Source: JBHBQE01 sp041776485 (GTDB taxonomy: Bacteria; Bacillota; Clostridia; Lachnospirales; Lachnospiraceae). Taken from it: a stretch of DNA of 64,000 nt. A program made the translations under genes and the position numbers. Positions within the stretch are counted from its first letter, which is position 1. Each line of letters begins with the position of its first letter. Where the stretch lies: assembly GCA_041776485.1 (NCBI GenBank), contig JBHBQE010000016.1:38577-102576 (forward strand). Direction: 5' to 3'. Shown here in pieces: positions 15,522-25,119 of this stretch. The notes under the pieces are model-generated. The model did no database searches. It saw nothing but the letters and a program-made list of their open reading frames with translations, and was not told where the DNA came from.

Positions 15522-15997
15522 TTTTTATACCTGTTTATGGACTCATACAAAAGCTTCATTGAGGCATTTACCGCTTGAAGTCGTATTTTATATCTGGAAC
15601 CTTTAAAGATAAATTTTCTGGTAATAATATATTTATCAATGGCACAGGATATATAGCAAAGACCTACAGGCTTTTCTTTACTTCCGCCTGCGGGTCCTGC
15701 AATACCCGTGCTTGACAGCCCTATATCGGAATCAGATACTTTTCTGGCACCCTCTGCCATTTCTCTGGAAGTAAATTCACTAACTGCACCATATGTTTCA
15801 ATTGTTTTTTTTCTTACTCCTAAAAGGGAAATTTTAGCTTCATTGGAATAGGTAATATATCCGTAGTTAAAGCAGGCGGAAATTCCAGGAATATTTACAA
15901 GCTCCGCTGCAATAAGACCTCCTGTCAGGCTTTCGGCAGAGGCAATGGTAAGCTTATTTTCTAAAAGGAACCTGCATGCAAGGGATAAATAATCCAT
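15518..15997 (-). CDS. pncC: CinA C-terminal family nicotinamide-nucleotide amidase
   Basis: Deamidates nicotinamide mononucleotide in NAD salvage. It is the stand-alone C-terminal domain (159 residues); the N-terminal CinA molybdopterin-like domain is missing, as in many PncC proteins. Motifs are IASAESLTGGLIAAELVNIPG split over the first 40 residues, YGAVSEFTSREMAEGAR and STGIAGPAGGSKEKPVGL. The usual gene order pgsA-cinA-recA is only partly kept: recA does not follow. It overlaps rsmD by four bases and touches pgsA. Confidence 0.9.
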   Translation of the reverse strand: MDYLSLACRFLLENKLTIASAESLTGGLIAAELVNIPGISACFNYGYITYSNEAKISLLGVRKKTIETYGAVSEFTSREMAEGARKVSDSDIGLSSTGIAGPAGGSKEKPVGLCYISCAIDKYIITRKFIFKGSRYKIRLQAVNASMKLLYESINRYKK

Positions 15998-16542
15998 TAT
16001 ATTCCACCCTTTGTAATAACTTGTCTATTCTTATATACATAGTCAACTAACGAAATAACAGTTAGAATCAGTGCAATATACATAAGTCCCTGTCCTAAAT
16101 AATTCCAATAAATATTTTTAATATCAATTATCATTACAACTATCATAAGCATTTGGAAAGTGGTTTTAAATTTTCCCCAGTAATTGGCAGCTATGATAAT
16201 GTTCTGCTCTGCGGCTATGAGTCTGAATCCACTTATAATAAATTCCCTGCTTATTATTATAATTACAACATAGGAGGGAACCTTTGAAAGCTCCACAAAG
16301 CATATTAATGCGGCACAAACCAAAAGCTTATCCGCCAATGGATCCATTAGCTTTCCAAAATTGGTAATCAGATTATACTTTCTGGCTATTTTACCATCCA
16401 GTAAGTCTGTCAGGCAGGCTATAATAAATACAAGCTCCGCTGACAGCTGGAAAATCAGATTATTGCCGGCAATCAGCATTAAATAAACAAAAATCGGAAC
16501 CAAAAGTACCCGTAAAAGCGTTAATTTATTTGGTAAATTCAT
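15997..16542 (-). CDS. pgsA: CDP-diacylglycerol-glycerol-3-phosphate phosphatidyltransferase
   Basis: Integral membrane enzyme making phosphatidylglycerol phosphate, the first step to phosphatidylglycerol. The 181 residues begin MNLPNKLTLLRVLLVPIF and carry the CDP-alcohol phosphotransferase motif D-G-x2-A-R-x8-G-x3-D-x3-D (DGKIAR...GKLMDPLADK, about residues 47-70). Five or so membrane helices are visible. It overlaps the rimO stop by 17 bases. Confidence 0.94.
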   Translation of the reverse strand: MNLPNKLTLLRVLLVPIFVYLMLIAGNNLIFQLSAELVFIIACLTDLLDGKIARKYNLITNFGKLMDPLADKLLVCAALICFVELSKVPSYVVIIIISREFIISGFRLIAAEQNIIIAANYWGKFKTTFQMLMIVVMIIDIKNIYWNYLGQGLMYIALILTVISLVDYVYKNRQVITKGGI

Positions 16543-17818
16543 ATACCTCTCCCTTTAAATCATAGCTAAATGTATCTGTTATTTTTATATCCAAAAAATC
16601 ACCGCTTTGTATATTATCACTATTGGAATCAAAGAAAATCATTCCGTCTATTTCCGGAGCGTCCCTATAGCTTCTGGCAACATATACATTCTCTTCAGGC
16701 AAGTATCCATCGACAATCACTCGAAGAACATTTCCCTTAAGCCTTGCCAGGATTTTTTGTGAAACAGTTTCCTGTAATGCCATGATTGTTTTATATCGTC
16801 TTTCCTTTTCATCTTCTTCTATTTGGTTATCAAGACTATATGCCTTGGTATTTTCCTCTCTGGAATAGGTGAAAACTCCCAGTTTGTCAAAACCGACTTC
16901 AGTTAAAAAAACGCAAAGTTCCCTTACATCTTCCTCTGTTTCACCGGGAAAGCCCGTAATTAAGGTGGTGCGTATACATATATCAGGTACATGTTCCCTC
17001 AGCTTATTTATTATTGATAATATACCCTTTTTATTGGTTTTTCTTCCCATTTTTTTAAGAATATTGTCATTACAATGCTGAATCGGCATGTCTATATAAT
17101 GCAGTATTTTAGGATTATCCCTTATTTCAAAGATTAAATCATCATATATTTCTTCAGGATAGGCGTAAAGAAGCCTAATCCAGTTAATTCCTGCTATTTG
17201 AGAGATTTTATTTAATAGAATATGCAGGGACTTTTCACCATATAAGTCAATTCCATACAAGGTGGTTTCCTGAGCAACTATCATAAGCTCAGATACACCG
17301 GAGTCAGCAAGGAATTTGGCTTCCTCAATAAGCGCCTCCATGGGAATACTTTTATATTTTCCTCTGATATCAGGAATAACGCAATAAGTACAGTGCTTAT
17401 TGCAGCCGTCTGAGATTTTAAGATAAGAAAAATATCCGGGAGCAGAAATAATACGACATTTTTCCTTGTAATCTAACTTAAATTCCCGGGAAATAGTGTC
17501 AATTATGGTTTTTGTATCTGTACTGGGGATAATCATATCCACCTCCGGCAAATCCCTTTGTATATCCTCAAGGTATCTTTTTGCCATACAGCCAAAAACT
17601 ACAATCTTGCAATCTTCTTTTTTGTCTGCAGCGTAATCTATAACTGCGTTTATGCTCTCTTCTAATGCATCCTTAATAAAACAGCAGGTGTTAATGGCGA
17701 TTATATCTGCTTTGTCGGGATTATCCGTAATGGATATACTGTCCCTAAAGGCACCCAGAATATGTTCACTGTCAACCCCTGTTTTATCACATCCCAGAGA
17801 ATCAAAAAAGATTTTCAT
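16526..17818 (-). CDS. rimO: Ribosomal protein S12 methylthiotransferase RimO
   Basis: Radical SAM enzyme that adds a methylthio group to an Asp of ribosomal protein S12. The 430 residues show the N-terminal cluster-binding domain (SLGCDKTGVDSE; NTCCFIKDA; VFGCMAKRY), the radical SAM motif CNKHCTYC at about 139-146, and a C-terminal TRAM domain. SLGCDK and IPDIRGKYKS separate it from MiaB, a paralogue present at 31712-33028. It overlaps pgsA by 17 bases. Confidence 0.95.
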   Translation of the reverse strand: MKIFFDSLGCDKTGVDSEHILGAFRDSISITDNPDKADIIAINTCCFIKDALEESINAVIDYAADKKEDCKIVVFGCMAKRYLEDIQRDLPEVDMIIPSTDTKTIIDTISREFKLDYKEKCRIISAPGYFSYLKISDGCNKHCTYCVIPDIRGKYKSIPMEALIEEAKFLADSGVSELMIVAQETTLYGIDLYGEKSLHILLNKISQIAGINWIRLLYAYPEEIYDDLIFEIRDNPKILHYIDMPIQHCNDNILKKMGRKTNKKGILSIINKLREHVPDICIRTTLITGFPGETEEDVRELCVFLTEVGFDKLGVFTYSREENTKAYSLDNQIEEDEKERRYKTIMALQETVSQKILARLKGNVLRVIVDGYLPEENVYVARSYRDAPEIDGMIFFDSNSDNIQSGDFLDIKITDTFSYDLKGEVYEFTK

Positions 17819-17826
17819 TTAATAAA

Positions 17827-18174
17827 TTAAGCTTCCTCAGAATTCAGAAGATTTTTTTGCCTCATTTCCTCTGCTTCCCTAAGGAGTCTTTCGGATTCTC
17901 TTTGTCTGAATTCAATAAGCTCTAAATCCTTAGTGGCAGATTCCTCCTCAGACAGAATTTTAAGGTTCCCCTGATAAAGCTCATTTACCGCAACAGAAAG
18001 AGGCTTTTCACCGGGTTTTGCATTAATATAGCTGTCTGCTCCTTCAATAAGCTGGCGAGCACGCTTGGCAGTTGCTATAACTATGCTATAGCGGCTGTTT
18101 ACAACAGGTGCTTCCCCTGTTTTGCCATGTTTATTTACGACATTCATCAGTTCCACATAAGATGGGTGTATCAT
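17827..18174 (-). CDS. rpoZ: RNA polymerase omega subunit, with extended C-terminus
   Basis: Small subunit that helps beta' fold and assemble. The 115-residue protein has the omega core (VNSRYSIVIATAKRARQLIEG, split here by position about 27-47, then KPLSVAVNELYQGNL). It is longer than the roughly 67 residues of the Bacillus protein. The extra 35 residues form a charged helix (RQRESERLLREAEEMRQ) of unknown role. It lies between gmk and rimO, the common gmk-rpoZ pairing, with four bases between gmk and rpoZ. Confidence 0.9.
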   Translation of the reverse strand: MIHPSYVELMNVVNKHGKTGEAPVVNSRYSIVIATAKRARQLIEGADSYINAKPGEKPLSVAVNELYQGNLKILSEEESATKDLELIEFRQRESERLLREAEEMRQKNLLNSEEA

Positions 18175-18178
18175 ACTA

Positions 18179-18820
18179 TTATTCCTCCTTAAATTTCAAC
18201 AGGTCATGCTTCATGGTTTCTATTAGATCGGCATTATTGCCGGTTTTGCAATGCTCTGCCTGAATTATGCTATGTACCTGATTGCAGGCAGAATCCACAT
18301 GATCATTTATAATTACATAGTCATATTGTTCTATAAGCTCTGCTTCGCCTATGGAAATAAGCAGACGGTTGCTTATGGTTTCATTATCCTCTGTACCGCG
18401 GCTTATTAATCTATGCTTAAGCTCATCAGCATCAGGAGTCATTACGAAAAGTAAAAGTGCATCAGGGTATTTTTCCTTAACCTGCAAGGCACCCTGTACC
18501 TCAATTTCCAATATAATATCTTTTCCGCTTTCAATCATGGAATCTACGAAGGAATTCATAGTGCCGTAGGAATTGCCATTAAAGGTGGCATATTCCAGAA
18601 ATTCACCATTTTTTATCATCCTGTCAAATTCTTCTCTGGTTTTAAAAAAATACTCTCTTCCTTCCTGTTCTCCCTCACGCATTTTTCTAGTGGTGGCAGA
18701 TATCGAAAGGGCATATTCCTCACCGTGGGTTTTCATAATACGTTTCATAATGGTACCTTTTCCGGCACCGGAAAACCCTGATAATACAACTATAAATCCT
18801 TTTTTTGCTTTGGCTTCCAT
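18179..18820 (-). CDS. gmk: Guanylate kinase
   Basis: Phosphorylates GMP to GDP. The P-loop GFSGAGKGTIMKR sits at about residues 14-26, followed by the GMP-binding SISATTRKMREGEQEGREYF and the lid region RGTEDNETISNRL. At 213 residues the length is normal. It follows yicC by eight bases, as in many Firmicutes, although the small remA gene often placed between them is absent. Confidence 0.96.
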   Translation of the reverse strand: MEAKAKKGFIVVLSGFSGAGKGTIMKRIMKTHGEEYALSISATTRKMREGEQEGREYFFKTREEFDRMIKNGEFLEYATFNGNSYGTMNSFVDSMIESGKDIILEIEVQGALQVKEKYPDALLLFVMTPDADELKHRLISRGTEDNETISNRLLISIGEAELIEQYDYVIINDHVDSACNQVHSIIQAEHCKTGNNADLIETMKHDLLKFKEE

Positions 18821-18828
18821 TTACCACC

Positions 18829-19707
18829 CTACTCTATATTCTGAACCTGTTCCCGAAGCTTTTCAATTAATGTTTTTATTTCTATCCCTATATTGGAAAT
18901 ATCCTTATCCTGTGTCTTAGATAAAATGGTATTTGCCTCTCTATTCATTTCCTGAGCAATAAAATCAAGCTTTCTGCCAATCTCACCCTGAGAGTTTAAG
19001 GTATCGGCAAAGCTTTCAATATGAGAAAGCAGCCTTACAATTTCTTCATCAACACATACCTTATCTGCATATAATACCACTTCAGCAGCTAATCTTTGGG
19101 CTTCAATCTCCTTATCCAAGGAAAGCTCACTTATTCTGTCAGTGAGTTTCTGCCTGTATTCTGCAATAATCTGAGGTGCCTTTTCCTGTATTCTGCATAC
19201 ATAATTCTTTAAAAGGGAAAGCTTGGAAAGCATATCCTCCTGTAACCTTTCACCCTCTGCTGTTCTTTGCTCTATAAGGCACTTAAGAGCATTTTCTAAC
19301 GTCTTAATAACTGTTTGAAGTATCACATCCTCATCAAGTACTACATCCTGTACAGAAAGCACTTCCCTCATATTGGCAAGCTTAACTGCACTAAGGTCAT
19401 TGACAAGCTCCAGATCATTGGCTATCTTATTTATACGCTCTTTATACATGTTGGCAATACTTTGGTTATAAAGAATTTCAACACCGGCCTCTGACAGGGG
19501 ATAATAGGATATTACAATATCCAGCTTACCACGGGAAATGCTGTCACTTATAAGCTTTCTTATTTTGTTTTCAAAGCTTAAAAGCCTGTGACTTATTTTA
19601 AGATTAAGGTCAAGGTAACGATGATTAACACAGCGAAGTTCTACTGCTATCTGTGCATATTCATTTATCGTTTCAAAACGACCGAAACCGGTCATACTTT
19701 GTGCCAT
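18829..19707 (-). CDS. yicC: YicC-family endoribonuclease-like protein
   Basis: A conserved protein of the YicC/YloC family, described in enterics as an RNase affecting small RNA turnover; the role in Firmicutes is less clear. The protein begins MAQSMTGFGR and has VELRCVNHRYLDLNLKI and the C-terminal IGRKLDFIAQEMNREANTI. I place the start at 19707, where GGAG lies six bases upstream; the longer frame begins with a TTG that overlaps this site. It is the first gene of the run ending with rlu and is divergent from rqcH. Confidence 0.9.
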   Translation of the reverse strand: MAQSMTGFGRFETINEYAQIAVELRCVNHRYLDLNLKISHRLLSFENKIRKLISDSISRGKLDIVISYYPLSEAGVEILYNQSIANMYKERINKIANDLELVNDLSAVKLANMREVLSVQDVVLDEDVILQTVIKTLENALKCLIEQRTAEGERLQEDMLSKLSLLKNYVCRIQEKAPQIIAEYRQKLTDRISELSLDKEIEAQRLAAEVVLYADKVCVDEEIVRLLSHIESFADTLNSQGEIGRKLDFIAQEMNREANTILSKTQDKDISNIGIEIKTLIEKLREQVQNIE

Positions 19708-19785
19708 ATTTATCTCCAAGTGATTTAAGAGCTAATTTATAATTATAATATTTTATAGAAAATTAGTCAATAATAAGGGGTGTGT

Positions 19786-21519
19786 ATGTCATTTTCAGGA
19801 ATTACAATTTACGGATTATGCAAGGAATTTAGAGATAAACTGTTAAATGGAAGGATACAGCGTATATCCCAGCCGGACAGGTACGAATTGTTAATTACTG
19901 TTCATGGTGAAACGGGAAATCACAGGCTCTATATTTCTATTAATCCTTCTTTGCCTCTTATTTATCTTACTGATAAAAATAAGCCCTCTCCCATGACAGC
20001 CTATAATTTTGTTATGGTACTAAGGAAATATATAGGAAATGCAAGGATTACGGATATTAGCCAAATGGGATTGGAAAGGGTTGTTTGTATTACTCTGTCC
20101 CACCTGGATGAAATGAAAGATAATGCCACAAAGTATATGTATGTGGAAATAATGGGAAAACACTCCAATATTATTTTTACAGATGAAAATAATAATATAA
20201 TAGACGCTATAAAGCATGTGGGGATCTCCCAGAGCTCTGTCAGGGAGGTGCTCCCGGGAAAACCTTATTTTATCCCCAAACAGCAGGATAGATTTGATTT
20301 ATTTACCATAGATAAAAATACCTTTTTTAATAAGGTATTATATAAGCAGACCACTATAGAAAAGGCAATCCCCAGAGCATTTACAGGATTTTCCAATCTT
20401 ACTGCCTATGAATTATGCGCCAGGTGTGAACTTTTCCCTGAAACAGGCATGGATATATTACATGAAAGTGAAAGGGAGGCTCTGTGGCAGAAGCTTATGG
20501 AATTAAAAGAGGCCCTGATTAACTATGACTTTACCCCAACTATTATTTACAATAATAAAAAGCCGCTGGAGTTTTCAATATTTGATTTATCCTGTTATGA
20601 AGGGATGGAAAAGCAAAGCTATGAAAGCATTTCTTCTGTGATAGATTTATTCTATGATAAAAAAAATAACGATAATCAAATCAAGCAAAAAACTGCGGAT
20701 ATCAGAAAAATAATAACCACATTAATAGAAAGGGGAAATAAAAAGCTTTTAATACAGGAAAAGCAGCTTTCAGATACCGATAAAAAGGATATGCTAAGAC
20801 TTTATGGAGAACTTTTACAAACCTACGGTTATTGTATTGCTCCAAAGGAAAAGTCTGTGACCGTAAACAACTATTATGATAATAATCCAATAACCATCCC
20901 GTTAAATCCGGATTACTCGGGGATAGATAATTCAAAATTATATTTTAAAAAATATGATAAGCTTAAAAGAACAAGGGAGGCTCTTCTTCCTCAAATATCT
21001 GCTACAAAGTATACTATTGAACATTTAAAGTCCATTGAGGCTTCCCTAAGTATGGCAGAAAACAATGAGGATATAGCCAATATTAAAAGGGAGTTATATG
21101 AAAACGGCTTTATTAGAAAACGCCCTGAAAATACTAAAAACAGCAAGAAAACTCCTTTGCTTCACTACATTACTCCTCAGGGCTTTGATTTATATGTAGG
21201 GAAAAATAATTACCAGAATGAAGAGGTTACCTTTAAGCTGGCAAAGGGTGAGGACTGGTGGTTTCATGCCAAAAATATGCCCGGAAGCCATGTGATTTTA
21301 AAGGCTAATGGAAGGGAAATTCCTGATGAGGTATTTGAAATGGCAGCCGGACTGGCAGCCTATTATTCCTCCGGCAGAGAGTCCACTAATGTGGAAGTGG
21401 ATTATCTAAAGCGTAAGGATATTAAAAGGGTACCGGGTGCTGCAAAGGGATTTGTTATATATTATTCCAATTATTCAATGACTGTGCCTGCCACAATAGA
21501 TGGTCTAAGTCTTGTATAG
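19786..21519 (+). CDS. rqcH: Ribosome quality control protein RqcH (NFACT family)
   Basis: Binds the stalled 50S-peptidyl-tRNA complex and directs C-terminal alanine tailing (bacterial Rqc2/NEMF). The 577-residue protein has the NFACT-N domain (about 1-200), helix-hairpin-helix and coiled coil (about 200-420), and NFACT-R near the C-terminus (TPQGFDLYVGKNNYQNE, WWFHAKNMPGSHVILK). I start it at 19786 with AAGGGG six bases upstream; a GTG two codons earlier is less likely. The Asp-Arg pair described at residues 97-98 in Bacillus is Glu97-Arg98 here. The last 65 bases overlap the end of the convergent recG gene. Confidence 0.94.
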   Translation: MSFSGITIYGLCKEFRDKLLNGRIQRISQPDRYELLITVHGETGNHRLYISINPSLPLIYLTDKNKPSPMTAYNFVMVLRKYIGNARITDISQMGLERVVCITLSHLDEMKDNATKYMYVEIMGKHSNIIFTDENNNIIDAIKHVGISQSSVREVLPGKPYFIPKQQDRFDLFTIDKNTFFNKVLYKQTTIEKAIPRAFTGFSNLTAYELCARCELFPETGMDILHESEREALWQKLMELKEALINYDFTPTIIYNNKKPLEFSIFDLSCYEGMEKQSYESISSVIDLFYDKKNNDNQIKQKTADIRKIITTLIERGNKKLLIQEKQLSDTDKKDMLRLYGELLQTYGYCIAPKEKSVTVNNYYDNNPITIPLNPDYSGIDNSKLYFKKYDKLKRTREALLPQISATKYTIEHLKSIEASLSMAENNEDIANIKRELYENGFIRKRPENTKNSKKTPLLHYITPQGFDLYVGKNNYQNEEVTFKLAKGEDWWFHAKNMPGSHVILKANGREIPDEVFEMAAGLAAYYSSGRESTNVEVDYLKRKDIKRVPGAAKGFVIYYSNYSMTVPATIDGLSLV

Positions 21520-23497
21520 CAGGATTTGTGTTAATAAATTCCATACATTTTTCTCTTGCCAGATATAGGATTTTGCTGTCATTATAAATATTTGCCAGTC
21601 TAAATCCCAATTCTCCGCTTTGTCTGAGTCCAAAGAGTTCACCGGGACCTCTTAAGCGCATATCTTCATTGGCAATAAAAAAACCGTCATTTGAGGAATT
21701 TATCACCATAAGTCTCTCATTGTCCTCGCTTTTATCATTCATGAAAATACAATAGCTTTGACTATCTCCTCTCCCTACTCTGCCCCTTAGCTGATGAAGC
21801 TGGGACAATCCAAATCTGTTTGCATTTTCTATTATTATCACTGTAGCATTTGCCACATCAATTCCCACCTCAATTACTGTTGTGGAGATTAATATATCAT
21901 ATTTTTTATTGTAAAAATCCTCCATAACGGAAACCTTTTCCTCGGAATTAAGTCTTCCGTGGAGCAGTCCGATTTTTATTTTATCCGGCAGGATATTTTT
22001 CAGTCTGTCATAATAATCTGTTACATTTTCCGCCTCTGTTCTTTCTGAGGCTTCAATCAAAGGACAGATGATATAGCCCTGGTGACCTTTATTTATTTCA
22101 TTAATTAAAAACTGATATGCCTTTGTTCTCATATCCTCCTTTAGGATACAGCTTTTTATGGGAAGTTTTTTTCTCGGAACATCCTTTATAGCTGTTATAT
22201 TCATATTATTGTACAAAATCATAGCAAGACTTCTTGGGATGGGTGTTGCACTCATTACAATGGAATGGGGTAAAATATCATTTTCAGAAAGCTGCTTTCT
22301 CTGTTTTACTCCGAATCTATGCTGTTCATCCACAACAGTTAATGCAAGATTACTTATTTTGACTTTATCTTGAATTAATGCATGGGTACCTATTACAAAT
22401 CCGGGTTCTTCAATAGCCAGCATTTCTCTTGTATTTTTTTTATCTTTACTGTTCATTTTACCTGTTAATAAAATAACCGGGTATTTCAGATTAAGAAGTT
22501 CGATTAATTCCTTAAAGGTATTGCAATGCTGGGTTGCCAATACCTCTGTGGGAGCCATTATTGCCGCTCTGTAGCCATTTTCACAGCAAAGAAGCATTGC
22601 CAAAAAGGCTATTATGGTTTTTCCGCTTCCCACATCTGCCTGTATCATTCTTTGGGTAATATATTCTCCCTGCAAATCATTTTGAATATCATCTAACGCT
22701 TGTAATTGACCATTTGTAAGCTTAAAGGGAAGCTTATTTTTACAGGAATTAAACTCTTTATTTTTCCTTAAATCAAATTTATTTTTTATTTTTTCACATT
22801 GAGTCTTTTGCATATTTATATTTAGCAAAAAGAAGAAAAATTCATCAAAAATAATACGGCTTCTTGCTATGGAAAGCTGTTCATGGGAAGCCGGGAAATG
22901 TATATCCTGAATTGCACTGAAGCTGTCTGTTAAATTATTAGCCAAAATAAAGTCAGTATCTAAATAGTCTGGATATGCTTTGTCTGATAATTCCCGTAAT
23001 ACGGATTTTACAGCTGAAATTACCATATTGTTTTTTAGATTATTTGTCAGTGAATAAACTGGAGTTAAATGCCCGATAAGATTTTTATACCGGGATTTAG
23101 TATAAACGGCAGGCTGCTCCATTTTATATTGATTGCCTGATTTTATCAGCTTCCCATAGAATACAAAATTTTCTTTGGATTTTAGGGTTTTAGTAATATA
23201 GGGGGAGTTGAACCAGAGTAAAACTATCTTTTCATATCCTATATTAATGTATGCAGTTGTAATCGTTTTGGAATTTATCCTTTTATTAATGGGCGGTTTT
23301 GAAATATGTGCAGTAATTGCAATTTTACTCTCCGGAATATACTCCGGCATTTTTTCCAGGATATCCGGGTATTCAATATATGCTCTCGGAAAATAAAAAA
23401 GCAAAGCCCCTATATTTGAAACGCCAAGCTTATCAAATAAAGAGGCTCTTTTACTTCCTATCCCTTTAATAACCGTTAAGGGAGTATTTAATTCCAT
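21455..23497 (-). CDS. recG: ATP-dependent DNA helicase RecG
   Basis: Branch-migration helicase acting on stalled forks and Holliday junctions. The 680-residue protein starts with the wedge/OB domain (TPLTVIKGIGSKRASLF; YIEYPD), then Walker A DVGSGKT at about residue 286, DEQHRF (DEAD-like), SATPIPRSLAM, and the C-terminal helicase motifs (HGRLNSEEK, QLRGRVGRG). It follows fakA with a TAATG overlap, the usual fakA-recG order. The 3' end overlaps rqcH by 65 bases with no terminator between. Confidence 0.96.
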   Translation of the reverse strand: MELNTPLTVIKGIGSKRASLFDKLGVSNIGALLFYFPRAYIEYPDILEKMPEYIPESKIAITAHISKPPINKRINSKTITTAYINIGYEKIVLLWFNSPYITKTLKSKENFVFYGKLIKSGNQYKMEQPAVYTKSRYKNLIGHLTPVYSLTNNLKNNMVISAVKSVLRELSDKAYPDYLDTDFILANNLTDSFSAIQDIHFPASHEQLSIARSRIIFDEFFFFLLNINMQKTQCEKIKNKFDLRKNKEFNSCKNKLPFKLTNGQLQALDDIQNDLQGEYITQRMIQADVGSGKTIIAFLAMLLCCENGYRAAIMAPTEVLATQHCNTFKELIELLNLKYPVILLTGKMNSKDKKNTREMLAIEEPGFVIGTHALIQDKVKISNLALTVVDEQHRFGVKQRKQLSENDILPHSIVMSATPIPRSLAMILYNNMNITAIKDVPRKKLPIKSCILKEDMRTKAYQFLINEINKGHQGYIICPLIEASERTEAENVTDYYDRLKNILPDKIKIGLLHGRLNSEEKVSVMEDFYNKKYDILISTTVIEVGIDVANATVIIIENANRFGLSQLHQLRGRVGRGDSQSYCIFMNDKSEDNERLMVINSSNDGFFIANEDMRLRGPGELFGLRQSGELGFRLANIYNDSKILYLAREKCMEFINTNPAIQDLDHLLWQAQSLNNWNNI

Positions 23498-25104
23498 TAT
23501 TCAATAGAGAGAAGATAGTAATACACCGGTTGCCCTCCGTACTGCATTTCTATTTCACAGTTTGAGTGTTTTTTAGCAAGACGCATCTTAAGCTTGTTGG
23601 CATCGGATTCCTTAATATCCTCACCGTAATACAGACTGATAAGAGTGGAATCTTCATCCAACAGTTCCTTTAACATTGTATCAATACATTTGTTAATGTT
23701 TTTCTCAGAGGCAAGGATACCGCTATCTCCTATACCCATATAATCACCCTGCTTAATAACCTTATCTTCAATAACCGTGTCCCTTATGGCATAGGTTATT
23801 TCTCCGGATTTAATGTAGGATATGGACTCTACCATGGCAGCTTTATTATCCTCCGGATTTAGTTCTTCAGAAAAGCCTATTAAAGCGCTGATTCCCTGAG
23901 GAATTGTATTGGTGGGTATTACTATGGCGTTTCCGGTAATCTCTGCCGCCTGTTTTGCCGCTAAAAGTATATTTTTGTTATTGGGTAAAACGAAAACAGT
24001 TTTTGCATTAACTGATTCAATTGCCCTGGTAATATCTTCAGTACTCGGATTCATGGTTTGACCGCCATGGATACAGACATCCACACCCAGACTTATAAAT
24101 ATATCCTTTATCCCGTCTCCTGAGGCAATGGCAACAAAGCCGTATTCCTTTTCTTTTGCAGTAGGAACGGGAGGAAGAACAGGTGCAGGTTTTTCCTGCT
24201 TTTCCTGATTTATTTTAGTTTCTAATTTAACATCTAATACATAGCCGTATTTAATGGATTTAGTAATTGCCCTGCCGGGATCATTGGATAACAGGCTTAT
24301 GGAAAATTTATCATCATTTTTGCTGTAACGCTTAAGCTTTCCTAAGGATTCAAGGTATACCTCCAAATCCTTTGAGCATTTTTGAGTAAAGTTTCCCTCA
24401 GGGCAAAAAATATAATTTAAGCTGTACATAAATTCGTTTGGGCTGATTTTTTTTGCTTTTTTAGAGGTGTGAATCTTAATATCCGTATCTCTTTTATTAA
24501 TATAATCAGCCGCACCCTTTAATATTTCCACAAGTCCTGTGCCGCCGGAATCCACAACTCCCGCCTGCTTTAAAACCGGAAGAAGTTCAGGGGTGTTTTC
24601 CAAAGCAATCTCAGCCTCCTCTACCAATTCATCGTAAAATTTGCCGATATCTGTTATTTCATGACAGATTTTAAGGGCTTTATCACTTATTGCTTTTGCA
24701 ACAGTAAGAATAGTTCCTTCCTTGGGCTTCATAACAGCACGATAGGCAGTTCCTGTAGCTTTGGCGAATGCCTCAGCTAGTGCCGATGTATTAATTACCT
24801 CTGCAGTTTTAATTCCCTTATAAAAACCTCTAAAGAGCTGAGACAGAATAACACCGGAATTTCCTCTGGCACCCCTTAGGGTTCCTTGGGAAATAGCCTT
24901 ATACAAGTCTCCCACACTTTCATAATCATTGTTTTCAATTTCTGAAACTGCAGTGCGAACAGTCATGGACATATTAATACCTGTATCACCGTCAGGAACG
25001 GGAAATACATTCAATTCATTAATAATATCCTTTTTATCCTCTAACCTTTTGGCGCCTAATATAAATGCACCCTTAAAAACTTCAGTGCTAATAATTTCAC
25101 TCAC
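23497..25104 (-). CDS. fakA: Fatty acid kinase catalytic subunit (DAK2/YloV family)
   Basis: FakA phosphorylates fatty acids held by a FakB (DegV) partner, feeding exogenous fatty acids into phospholipid synthesis. The 535 residues comprise an N-terminal DAK2/DhaL kinase domain (NVFPVPDGDTGINMSMT with metal-binding Asp, RGARGNSGVILSQLF, AGVVDSGGTGLVEI), a middle domain and a C-terminal DegV-like domain (SGDGIKDIFISLGVDVCIHGG; FVLPNNKNILLAAKQA). There is no fakB in the window. It lies between the Asp23-family gene and recG, the common Firmicutes order. Confidence 0.92.
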   Translation of the reverse strand: MSEIISTEVFKGAFILGAKRLEDKKDIINELNVFPVPDGDTGINMSMTVRTAVSEIENNDYESVGDLYKAISQGTLRGARGNSGVILSQLFRGFYKGIKTAEVINTSALAEAFAKATGTAYRAVMKPKEGTILTVAKAISDKALKICHEITDIGKFYDELVEEAEIALENTPELLPVLKQAGVVDSGGTGLVEILKGAADYINKRDTDIKIHTSKKAKKISPNEFMYSLNYIFCPEGNFTQKCSKDLEVYLESLGKLKRYSKNDDKFSISLLSNDPGRAITKSIKYGYVLDVKLETKINQEKQEKPAPVLPPVPTAKEKEYGFVAIASGDGIKDIFISLGVDVCIHGGQTMNPSTEDITRAIESVNAKTVFVLPNNKNILLAAKQAAEITGNAIVIPTNTIPQGISALIGFSEELNPEDNKAAMVESISYIKSGEITYAIRDTVIEDKVIKQGDYMGIGDSGILASEKNINKCIDTMLKELLDEDSTLISLYYGEDIKESDANKLKMRLAKKHSNCEIEMQYGGQPVYYYLLSIE

Positions 25105-25119
25105 TTTAAAAATTCCTTC

